This document shows positions 50,101-59,653 of a stretch of 64,000 nt of DNA, piece after piece. The position numbers were made by a program, and so were the translations under genes. Position 1 is the first letter of the stretch; each line of letters begins with the position of its first letter. Below the pieces are notes generated by a model. The model was not told the origin of the DNA and ran no database searches. It saw only the letters and a list, made by a program, of their open reading frames with translations. Where the stretch lies: the NCBI GenBank assembly GCA_973895155.1, contig OZ316894.1, positions 17,050,001-17,114,000 of the forward strand. The letters run 5' to 3'. The stretch comes from Marsupella aquatica. Its lineage: Eukaryota > Marchantiophyta.

Positions 50101-53100
50101 TGTAGTTTGAATCAGAAAGTAGGTTTGACAACATAGCCAGACACCTCAAAAGCACTTGCAAGACCCAGCTGCTGCTAGTTGCAACCAAGATTGAATATCT
50201 TTTGCTACTGCCACGTATTCATTCCTGAATTTGCGCAGTCGGCCCACAGGATCAAATGATAGCATGCGAGGGTGAGCATTCTGACGGAAATATAGACCGA
50301 GCTTTGTAGCAAAGGGCGTAGGGAGGGCAACACATCGTACAGATAACAGAGAGGGTACGTTTGTCTCCAAAACTCACAACAACTGAAGCTAGTTCACCGA
50401 GCCCAAGACAATCTAGGGGGAAACAGAGAGAAGACATGCTTTACTTTAAATCGGACCTTATACACTACTGACTTAACAACACTTGCAAGTAGGCCATACA
50501 TGGCTTGTCGGCCTCGCCCAGGGTAAGAAGTTTCCCATTGTGAAAAGTCAACGCAGTATTTGCTGCACAGAAACCAGTCAAGACAAGTAGAATAAATCGC
50601 TAATAAAACGAAACATGAAATCGTTGTGGTAAATTGAAACCAATAATTGGGGAACAAAATACATTATTTTAATAGTAAGCTCTAAGGACCAAAACCAGGG
50701 AAGTAAAACGCTGTTTACTAAGCAGGCTCTTTACCTTGATAAGATCCATTAGACAAGTCCAACACACCCAATTTCACTCGGAGTTGGTAGAGACCCACGG
50801 CAACAAGTCCTTTCAAACCGATCATATCTCCAATCTAGAAGACAGTTTTAAAGCAACCTGTCAAGTCATTAGTCGCTTGGAGTTACTGTTCAGTGGGATA
50901 ACGTTCACATTGGTCTGTGAAAACAACAGTGAAACCTCTTTCCTACGTGAAAATCAGCTCAAATTCCGGCATTCCTAGGTGTCAGCATATGACCAAGGTG
51001 ACAATTTCAAGCTTCTCATCCGCTCCACAAACAACCGTTTTAACTAGAAACAAAAAGAACGGAACACATTTTGAAACATCAGAAACCTTTCCATGCATAT
51101 GTGCCTCTGCAGTCTAACGTGCGCCCCCTTGGAATCACACTGCGTACTTGGGATCGGAGGGATTCCGTTGCTGAACGTCATCATGAGGAACCTACCTTGC
51201 ATATCATAATGTAGAATCATTTCCGTCCTTTTCACCTTCAACCTCAATCTTTGGACATAACTGTTCCAAATTGCTATACCTGGATTCAGCGAATTCTTCC
51301 AGTTATAAGAGAAGCAATATTGGAGAAGAAACTAACCCTGTCGAACTTCGGACTGCCCCAGTATTCCTCCTGTGCTAATCGTGCTGTCTTTACATAGCGA
51401 GAGACGAAAGTCACATTCCCATTCTTGATTCTCAAACCATGTAACATTCTGCACACGGCACATGGAAGCACCACAGTAGTCAGGACGAATGACAGCACAA
51501 TTTACAATAAGCAAGGCCAACAAGTACAAGTAGAAATGGAGGAATGGCCCAGAGAAGAGGACTGTAGCTCCTTGTGGGTCCTCTGTTCAAACCAATGTGA
51601 GACCTCTTTAGTCTTCTTGGGGTTTCCCCTGTTGTTCCCTGCCTTTATTGGGTCTTTTGCCTTTGGGACTCCCTGTTTGGCGCTTTTGTTCTTTGGCACT
51701 ATGATATATATTATGTAATTTCGTGTCTCGTACTTTTGATGGCTTTTCCATTATTTTATTCATTTAGTATTGTGGATTTCTTAAAGAACACTACTAATTA
51801 TTTAAAAAGAGGCACAGGTTCCGGTGAGCCTGGCTTACGGAACTTGATACGTCCAAAAGCCACGCTAACCAATTGCTAAGAACGAACCAAAAAGCACATG
51901 CCAGATACAATAATACTGTTGCCGCGCAGAGACCCTCTCCACTTCCATGAATGACAACCCGCTTACGGCACTCAGCGAAACACAGATTTTCAATGAGCCT
52001 TGCCCAAGTTGGAAAAGACATTAAAGCCTAACCATCCTCACCCCAACCTGCAAGAATTTCCTATTGAGCAACGGCCCAGGGTTACAACATAAGCCAGAAG
52101 TGGTTTTTTTAGCAGAATACCCGTCTCCATCGAACCTGCATCCAAACAGGAAGAGCGACGGATCAGAGGAGTTTAAGCAAATCAGGATCCTCACAGCCTC
52201 ACATTTCAGAAATCGTCTGACTAGCTGTTTGCTTTCCGTCACCTCACGATAGACAGCCCTGTTTCCTCAGATTATTCACGCCCACAAAGTAAAATCCTTG
52301 AGTTGATCGCACATTACAACTTTGCAAGGTGAAGAAGACTGGACTGGAGCTAACTCGTCAAACTAGACTCTTGTTCATGTTACCTGTATAGGTATCATGG
52401 TCCTATTAGAGATAGAGTACTGTGCCAAAAGAACGTCTGTCCAGCAGTGGAATGAATTGATAGAATTGAAGTAGGCCAAATTTGTAGCAATGCGACATGA
52501 ATCGTGGGTCGGGAGTGGTAATAAACGAAAGGGGCCATTACCAGTGGTACCCAGCCAAGGGCTTGAACTTCGGATTTGGTCCCGCCCGCACGAACTCGCC
52601 GTTGAGACATTCCTGGTTGAAAGAAAGCAAAACCTACGTCTGAGTTGTACTCAATATAAAGCTGATCGCAACTCAAATGTCTAATTTCCCGGTTCAATAC
52701 CTTCCGTAGCTCTTTAAGTATATACAACTTCGTGGTAGATTGACAGTCACAGGCAAAGTCCGTGCCAGACAGCCACAGCCGGTGGCTGAGCTTAATTTCA
52801 TCACTTCATCCATGTGGCTCTTTGAAAAAGAAATGGCCCCCTGATCAATACTTCGGTGAGTGCAAGTTTAGTCTCGGTGACTGGGTGTACTTGCAGCAGA
52901 CAACGCTGTGATAAGCTCCAATGTAATGGGAGCTGTCATTCTACCACAAATCATCGGAATTAAACTTGGGGATTAAGCTTTCATGTGAATTGAGAACTTT
53001 GATGTGGCGATGGGAACCTCTGGAGTGCGCATTTGTTCTCCTTCATCAATGGAATTCCTCCATGAGATCTTTCCTCCATGAGATCTTTCATCCTTTCAAA

Positions 53101-53797
53101 TCCTCTAAGTGAAGACGTTTAAAGTAGTTTTGGTCCAGAAACTGGACGTTCAGCTGAAATTCACAGGAATTTATTAGCTCAAGAATGAGGCACTCACAGG
53201 CAGCTCCCCTTTCACGGAGAGAACACGCTCAGGTCCGAACTCCTCGACAGGTGCAAAGTTGCCGAGCAGGAAGTAATTGTTCGGCTTTGACAACCCTTGG
53301 AAAGCCAGCAACGAAACGCCTTCCAACACGTCACAAAAGAGACCCAAAAAGTGGGTGTACCATGGCCTCTTCACTGGGAAAATATGGGTGGTCTGTCTAT
53401 CACCGTCCACACTCTTGCTCTTGGACTGCTTAGCGACGAGCAAGCTCTCCCCCTTGCCCGCAAGCCCAGATATTTCTTCTGCTGACGCTCTCAGCTCACG
53501 CTCCAAGTGAACGACAATGCCTGGGTCATCCCTCTCTGTCCTCTCAACCAACTGAGTCGATAGCCCCAAATCTCTAATGCCTCCCAATTTCTTGACTCCA
53601 ACGGAGTCCCCCGTTTCCAATCCTCTCTCATTCTTCGATCCATCGATCGACAGCTCTGCGATGGGTTGCTTCTTTCTGGAGCGCTGGGGCTTCTCCAATC
53701 TCGTGAATTCCGCACCCAATCGACGAGCCTCTCGCCGATGCACGGTGCACAAGCGAAATGGAGGGCTTCGCAGCAATTCACCACTCTGCAGCATCAT
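47182..53797 (-). CDS. CCD1: Carotenoid cleavage dioxygenase 1-like, 14 coding exons
   Basis: Exons in order: 53797-53198, 52612-52542, 52135-52121, 51448-51337, 50834-50735, 50562-50500, 50086-49976, 49779-49592, 49393-49255, 49027-48910, 48402-48301, 48031-47780, 47626-47515 and 47208-47182. All have GT/AG borders and agreeing phases, giving 669 residues. CCD1 enzymes are non-haem iron dioxygenases that cut carotenoids and apocarotenoids, mainly at 9,10 bonds, to make ionone-type products. All four iron histidines are present: H350 (SFTAHPK), H399 (MMHDFAIT), H465 (VFHN before ANAWEE) and H655 (YGFHALF). FDGDG and GNFAPVEE are also present. Usual CCD1 is about 540 residues; here about 120 extra N-terminal residues precede the first core motif (G179), possibly a targeting sequence. 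The last exon encodes AELQLQRS, like the CCD1 tail. Confidence 0.95.
52121..52135 (-). other. CCD1: 15-nt coding microexon of CCD1
   Basis: The exon reads gttcgatggagacgg, with tgcag before it and gtattc after. It completes the Trp codon (TG/G) left by exon 2, encodes FDGD and leaves GG for a glycine finished by the A that opens exon 4 (GGA, then ATG). Without it the phase-2 ends of exons 2 and 4 would still join, but the invariant FDGDG motif would be lost. Confidence 0.9.
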
Positions 53798-54437
53798 TTT
53801 GGGGATATGGGCTAAACGTATTCCTGATTGGTATGTTGCTCAATCTTTTCTTGAGTGGGGTACATCAATTTGAGCTTTTCTTTCACCTTCACCACCAAAG
53901 GCAACTTGGGCTCAACATCAAGATTACACTTGAGATTTCATTGCAACAACTTTCAATGCTCTGATGCTATTCAAGGAGTTCAGCAGAGATAAGAGGATCG
54001 ACATCGTTTCAGGCAGTATCATGACCAAACGTATCTTGCACGTATCTTGCTCGTGGTGAGAAAATGCACGACCACAGAGCTCTGATCCATCATGATGCTC
54101 ATGAGCGCTCAGAATCACTCAGACTGATGTTCTGTGTGGATTGATTTGTGGGTTGCATGGCTGCAACGAGACAAAGAGTGACGAGGCTGTTTGCAGAATC
54201 TTCAATTGTGGTGTTCCCGTTTCGACTCTACTCTATCTTTTATGATGATGATTATAAAGATTGTTCACTCTCGACCTCTTTCCTGCATTTTCATGCATGG
54301 AGAAATTGAAGCACGGATGGAGCTCCACGTTTGCCAAAATGTTGCATGCATGGAGAAATTGAAGCAAATATAGACCTCCACTTTTCGATATCCTTTTGGA
54401 ACTCTGAGGACTGCAGCGAAACCCGCGTAATAGATGG
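53798..54437. other. CCD1 upstream region
   Basis: Probably the CCD1 promoter and 5' UTR. Short direct repeats (catgcatggagaaattgaagca at about 54293 and 54347) are present. No other gene is seen. Confidence 0.4.
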
Positions 54438-54725
54438 ATATGGCACAACAACGAGACGTTTACTTAGGAGATTTGTCAATTATCAATGAAATCTAAGCAT
54501 TAAAATATAGGCATCTAGCTTTTTCTTTCATATGGCACAACAACGAGACGATTGCTTTGAAGATTTGTCAATTATCAATGAAATCTAAGCATTAAAATAT
54601 AGCCATCTAGCTCTTTCTTTCATATGCATGGCACAACAACGAGCCGATTTCTTTGGAGATTTGTCAATTATCAATGAAATCTAAGCATTAAAATATAGGC
54701 ATCTAGCTCTTTCTTTCTCATGGTT
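54438..54725. repeat. 92-96 bp tandem array, three copies
   Basis: Copies start with atggcacaacaacgag at 54440, 54532 and 54628. They share gatttgtcaattatcaatga, aatctaagcattaaaatata and gcatctagct.tttctttc. They are almost identical, so the triplication is recent. Non-coding. Confidence 0.85.
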
Positions 54726-54811
54726 TGTTACTTTATGATGTGGCAAAAAGTCTTGTCATGTCCAGGTACATGGCTGCCAGTTCCACTCGCATGTCCTGCC
54801 AAATCTTCGGG

Positions 54812-54899
54812 ACACTATATTTTTGCAAGCTTGTGATTTGGGTTTTGTTTTATTAACACTATATTTTTGCAAGCTTGTGATTTGGGTTTTGTTTTATTA
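54812..54899. repeat. Perfect 44-bp tandem duplication
   Basis: acactatatttttgcaagct followed by tgtgatttgggttttgtttt occurs at 54812 and again at 54856 with no visible difference. Confidence 0.9.
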
Positions 54900-56189
54900 A
54901 GTTACTGCCATAGTTGACGATGTTCTTGTACATCAAACCCAGGTTTTCTTGAAGCAAAGCTGTTTGTTGAGACACCTTTTGCTTCACCCACAACTTAGAT
55001 AGGTTTTCTGTGTAGCATGTTATTTTTTTCTTGAATTGTTGTTGAGGTAGAGCTCTTAGGACATAGCTTGTCAGTTTACAGTAGTTGGTTTTCCTTCATT
55101 CTGTTCAATACACCATTTTCTATTACCTCTTATATACATAACTTTTCTGAGAAATAGATTGAGACTTTATTCAAGATTGATGGCAAGTTTAATCTCATTA
55201 ACATGTTGATCAAAGTGATTCCGTATAGTGGTTTTGCTAAACATTGTAAATCACTACAGATTTTACATCAGACTAGTTAGTGACCTGGGGAGTCAGTTGG
55301 GTCCTATATAATTATGTATGCTCTATCTAACATATTGTCAACTGCGGTTTAATTCTCTTTAACTCTTCCAGAGATAAATTTATTTTCTAGAATTTCCCAT
55401 GGATACACATATGGAGAGTAGAAGCAATCATGCTAGGTACTTAGCTCAGGACTAGAGTTAAGGGGGGATTTTACTGAACTCTAGCGCCTAGCTAGTAAGG
55501 TTAACTAGGGTGCATACTAACTATGGTTAAGGGTTGTTGGGTTAGACTAGTAGAGAGGGGATATACCCTTGTGAGAGCACTTAATTGTGCTCATACTTAG
55601 ATATCATTTTCAAGAGTAGATATTAAGAGGGAGTACTATCATAGAGTAGCTTCTGAGCTTGTTAGGCTATGGCAAATGTACTAGTTTGTGTGTAAGGATT
55701 ATTCTCACATATCTAGGTGTCCATATTGATTTCTTGTTTAGGTTGGTTCTCAATGATGTTGTGATGTGCGATATTTCCCCAACGTGCACCACATTTCCCA
55801 AAATTTGAGTTTAAGTGTAACTAGCCCCGACTACCCGTTCTTTGAACAAGAATAGAGGAGAGGACAATAAAAAATACTACCAAAATATATACCTTACTCA
55901 CATTCTTTGAATGATAAAAAAAACCATCAAGCATTTCATAATTTTAATAATCATTCATAACATATCATACTCTTTTCTATGCTCAAATGTTACAGTGTGG
56001 GCATAGAACACATTTTTTAATGCAAATAAAAATCATGACAAAAAGTCTTCATGATTATCATTTGACATACATAGTAGCCATGAGTTTTTCATCCACATGA
56101 TGAACCATAGAGTTACAGTCTACAGGCTTCACTCTAAAAGACTAGGCCACCACTTGAGCTTATAGTTGGCTCTTTATAAGTAAGATAAC
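54900..56189. other. Gene-free AT-rich stretch
   Basis: No open frame of interest. On the minus strand at about 56105-56165 there is a tRNA-promoter-like segment (aagctcaagtggtggcctag), possibly another SINE trace. Confidence 0.4.
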
Positions 56190-56580
56190 TTGATGTTTAT
56201 AAATTCAAATTTAATTTTGAGTATGTGCTAGAGGATTAGGTAAGCTGCACTTCTATCAAAGTGATAGTGAATTTTTGGCCAATTTGGTTGAGTAATTTTA
56301 TTAGATTAATTTTGGTTGATGAATTATTTTAGATTAATTTTAATTGTGTTGATTTGAAATATTAGGGTTTGTGTTTTTTTAATGTCTCCTCCTTCTCTAG
56401 TTGACTTGTAGATGAAAAACTACAAATTTAATACTCACAATCATCAAGTTGTAAGCACAAAACTCCATGGAGCATCGGTATCTGTTCCATTGTGTCCAAA
56501 ATGTGATACATTCTCCAAAATAGTGATCTATCCAGGCTTTTCTTTCATTCAGTAATGTAATCAGGGAAGTTGAATATTCT
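56190..56580. repeat. Second, diverged copy of the 4.0-4.7 kb dispersed repeat
   Basis: Shares in the same order with 4010-4640: gaggattaggtaagct, tatcaaagtgatagtgaa, tctcctccttctcta, actcacaatcatcaagtt, ccattgtgtccaaaatg and atctatccaggctttt. The tandem duplication seen at 4.2-4.7 kb is absent here, so that duplication arose in the other copy. Confidence 0.55.
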
Positions 56581-57480
56581 AATCAACTTTTAATTATTTT
56601 TCCATTAAAGATGTTAAAATTGATAGTATCTCTATGTTTTTTTTTTGGATTTACAAGTATATCACTAATGATTACAAGTGTCAACAAAGTAACTAGAAAC
56701 CAAAGCCAGGATGAACTTGAAGGTTGTCTCCCATCATTTCCTTCCATGCACTGTGACACATAAACTATGCATTTTACACCTAATGATGAGAAAATCTAGG
56801 TAATCAATGTTCTAATTAATTGTTTACTACATTTCAAGTACGTTAGAAGACTCTGTACACTTGAAAGTGAACTAAAAATATGTATTGAATGAAACAAAGG
56901 TTTACATCTAGTATTGTATTTGAAATTTTTGAGACCTTTGCAACGACAAAGTACTGGAAGTGCTTATTATAACAAAAACAACACTCTTTGAAAAATATCA
57001 TTTCTTGGAGCTCTGCAGTGGGAAATTTAATCGAAGTGCTCTTTGTGAAAGAGCAACGCTCTCTGAAAAATAAGATTTCTCAACAATACGCTCTTAGATT
57101 AAAATCTGAGATAGCTTTGTTGCAGCAAAATAATCAAACCTCTCCTTAACACAAGAGCGACACTCTCTGGAAAATACAATTCCGTCTCAAGAGCAATGCT
57201 CTATGAAAATCAAGATTTGCACCCAGTTTTCCTAGTGGAAATTGTTGTATTGGTTCATGGGATTGTGTTGCTTGTTTCCCCCTTTGTGGGATTTTTGCAA
57301 TCAGAAACTATAATACAAGGTTGCGCCATTTTATGGCGTGGTCGTCATTCAAATATGGCGGCCCGTTTTGAGTGGGAACAAAGCAAACCAGGGAATAAGG
57401 AAGCAATAGCCGCAACTCAAAAAAGATTGCACTGCGTAAATGGCGTAGCGAGGCGGCGACCAAGCACAGCCCGGCACGAC
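56581..57480. repeat. AT-rich DNA with four short AGAGC/GCTCT hairpin motifs
   Basis: Motifs of the type agagcaacgctctctgaaaa occur near 56983 (weak), 57050, 57163 and 57199. Each is a 5-bp inverted repeat around 3 bases, followed by tgaaaaat and a patch resembling aagatttct. No gene is supported; the frame from 57196 runs into the GC-rich island and is not credible. Confidence 0.4.
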
Positions 57481-58560
57481 TCCTCCCTCGGCCGCGACTA
57501 CTGCCCCTTCCTGTCTGGCCAAGCCGGCTCCCTGCCTCCCTCGGCCGCACGACTACCTCCCTGGGCCGCTCCACTACTACTGGACGCCCTCGCTTGGCTG
57601 CCCGACTACCTCCCTCGGCCGGCCTCCCTGCTTCCTGCCACGGCGAGCCCCAGCGCCCTCGCCTGCCTGCCTGCCTGCTGCCGTGCGCCCTGCCTGCCTG
57701 CCTCGCCTGTGCCTCGCCCTCGCCCTCGCCTGCCTGCCTGCCTGCTGCCGTGCCTGCCTGCCTCGCCGTGCCACCTGCGTGCTGCTGCTTCGGCTCGCCA
57801 CAGCCTCAGCTGCATGACTACTGCCTCACGAGTGGCCTGCCTCGCCTGCCACGCCACTTGAAGGGCGACGAGGAGGGATTTGCGAGGGCCCTGCCGCCGA
57901 CTCCCCTCGCCTGAATGTCGTGCCTGGAGAGGGGGCGCACCAACTCGCTGCCTCCCGCCTGGACCTGCCTGCGACCCAGAGCCCTGCCCTCGCTGCGGAC
58001 TGCCATGGCCCCCCAACCCTGGCGGCGACCCCCGTTGGTCGAGTCCGCGCCTGGACTTGTCCAGCCGCGACGCCCTCCCTGCCACGATGCTGCCTCCTCG
58101 GGAGCCTTATTACCGCCCCCCAAGCCTGGCCGTCACCCCCGCCGGTCGAGTCCGTGACCGGACTCGACGCCCTCCCCTCTCTCCTCCCTCACTGCCGCGG
58201 CCCCCGACCCTGGCGGTGACCCCCATCGGTCGAGTCCGCGCCTGGACTCGACCCTGTGATGCCCTCGCTACCTCATGCCGTCCCCTGCGGTGCCCTCACC
58301 GCCCCCTGCTGCGACGCTGCCTCCCGCAAAGCCCTCGTTGCCCCAAGGCTGTAAGGAATGCCCTCGCTCCCGCGCCCCAGCGCCTAGACCTGCCTGCCTC
58401 CACCCAACGCTCGAGGGAGAGGGATTAATGAGGGAGAGGTCGACCAGTGAGAGGGTGCAACGAGGACAACGGAGCGGCAACGACAAGAGGGAGCGGTGAT
58501 AAGAGGGGGCAACGACGACGACGACACTGGAGACCACTCTGGCCCTCGCCTGGACCCAAC
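57481..58560. repeat. GC-rich low-complexity island
   Basis: A sharp jump in GC content. The first half is dominated by cctgcctgcctg-type runs and ccctcgcc blocks. The second half (about 58014-58262) has roughly three imperfect copies of a unit with ccctggcggtgaccccc, ggtcgagtccgcgcctgg and gactcgaccct. Long open frames appear on both strands only because stop codons are rare in this composition, so none is called. Confidence 0.7.
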
Positions 58561-58886
58561 ATCTCCCTGTAAAATGAACCCCAAGGTCTCATTTTCCAAC
58601 CCAAATTATTTTTTTTGCCCTGGGTTCCAACTCCCGGACAAGCCTTGGGCTCCCACTATGTCTTACAACTCCGTTTACAACAGAAAAATGCTTGGGTTGG
58701 GGGCCAAAATATGGGGACCATTGGTGGTCCGGGGGTAGCAGGTCCCCAGAAGCATATATGAGGGGACCACCTCCTCTCAAGCATCCAAGTTGGAAGGTGA
58801 CACAAACCACACCACCACCCCAAGGGGGAATAGCGTTGGCGAGTAAGGAGCCAAGTAAACATGGATGAGGTTACCAATGGGATTCC
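58561..58886. other. Transition between GC-rich island and minisatellite
   Basis: No gene or clear repeat is seen. Sequence composition returns to moderate GC. Confidence 0.35.
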
Positions 58887-59330
58887 ATGCAAGGGGTAAG
58901 AAAAAGGCCCGTTGAAAAGTCGGCCAAGCCGTGCCATTGCCCCAAGGGGTCTCGGCATTGGGGCGGCCAAAGCCAAGTAAGCGGCCGCGGCGACTTTCAG
59001 TTAATCAACTTTAAGTCACCAAAACTTTGGGGTTACCAATTGGGGTTTGGGGATGCAAGGGGTAGGAAAAAGGCCCGTTGAAAAGTCGGCCGAGCCGTGT
59101 CGTTTCCCCAAGGGGTCTCGGCATTGGGGCGGCCAAAGCCAAGTAAGCGGCCGCGGTGACTTTCAGTTAATCAACTTTAAGTCACCAAAACTTTGGGGTT
59201 ACCAATTGGGTTTGGGGATCATGCAAGGAGTGGCGAAATGTTTAGTTGAAAATTTGGCCAAGCCGTGCCGTTGCCCCAAGGGGTCTCGGCATAGGGGCGG
59301 CCAAAGCCAAGTAAGCAAACATGGGTTAAC
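58887..59330. repeat. ~167-bp minisatellite, about 2.6 copies
   Basis: Units begin atgcaaggggtaggaaaaag at 58887, 59053 and 59221 (periods 166 and 168). They share cccgttgaaaagtcggcc, ccaaggggtctcggcattgg and caactttaagtcaccaaaac. The third copy stops after ggccaaagccaagtaag. It ends about 320 bases before the Helitron reading frame and may belong to the same element. Confidence 0.85.
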
Positions 59331-59653
59331 TTAGGGGCAAGAGGCACAACTCTTGGAAGCAGGAGGAACGTCGCCAAGGTTGGGTGGGTGGGCGGGATGA
59401 GGGGGCCCTTATAGGATGTATCCTTGACGGATATTGGGCTCCTTCTAATATCCCATGTCTCTTGCGATGGTGTCCTCCAACCAGCGTTCAACTTACTTAG
59501 GGTTTGTCAAGCTTGGAATGGGGCATGTAAATTTTAATGACTCATTTAAATTAGAATGACTAACAAAATATGTGCGTTGGATGCAGACAACGGACTATGG
59601 GCGTGAGCATGGAGTAATTAGGGCTTTCTTATGCTAAGGGTACCATTGCCAAC
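59331..59653 (+). promoter_or_regulatory. Putative leader of the Helitron gene
   Basis: A gene-free interval between the minisatellite and the first ATG of the replicase gene. I could not recognise the Helitron 5' terminus (TC end), so the element's left border is unknown. Confidence 0.3.

Noticed and set aside
57196-58537. Long open frames on both strands (up to 221 codons)
   Set aside because: Open only because the GC-rich, low-complexity sequence lacks stop codons. The translations are Pro/Ala/Arg/Cys runs with no domain, and overlapping frames look equally good.
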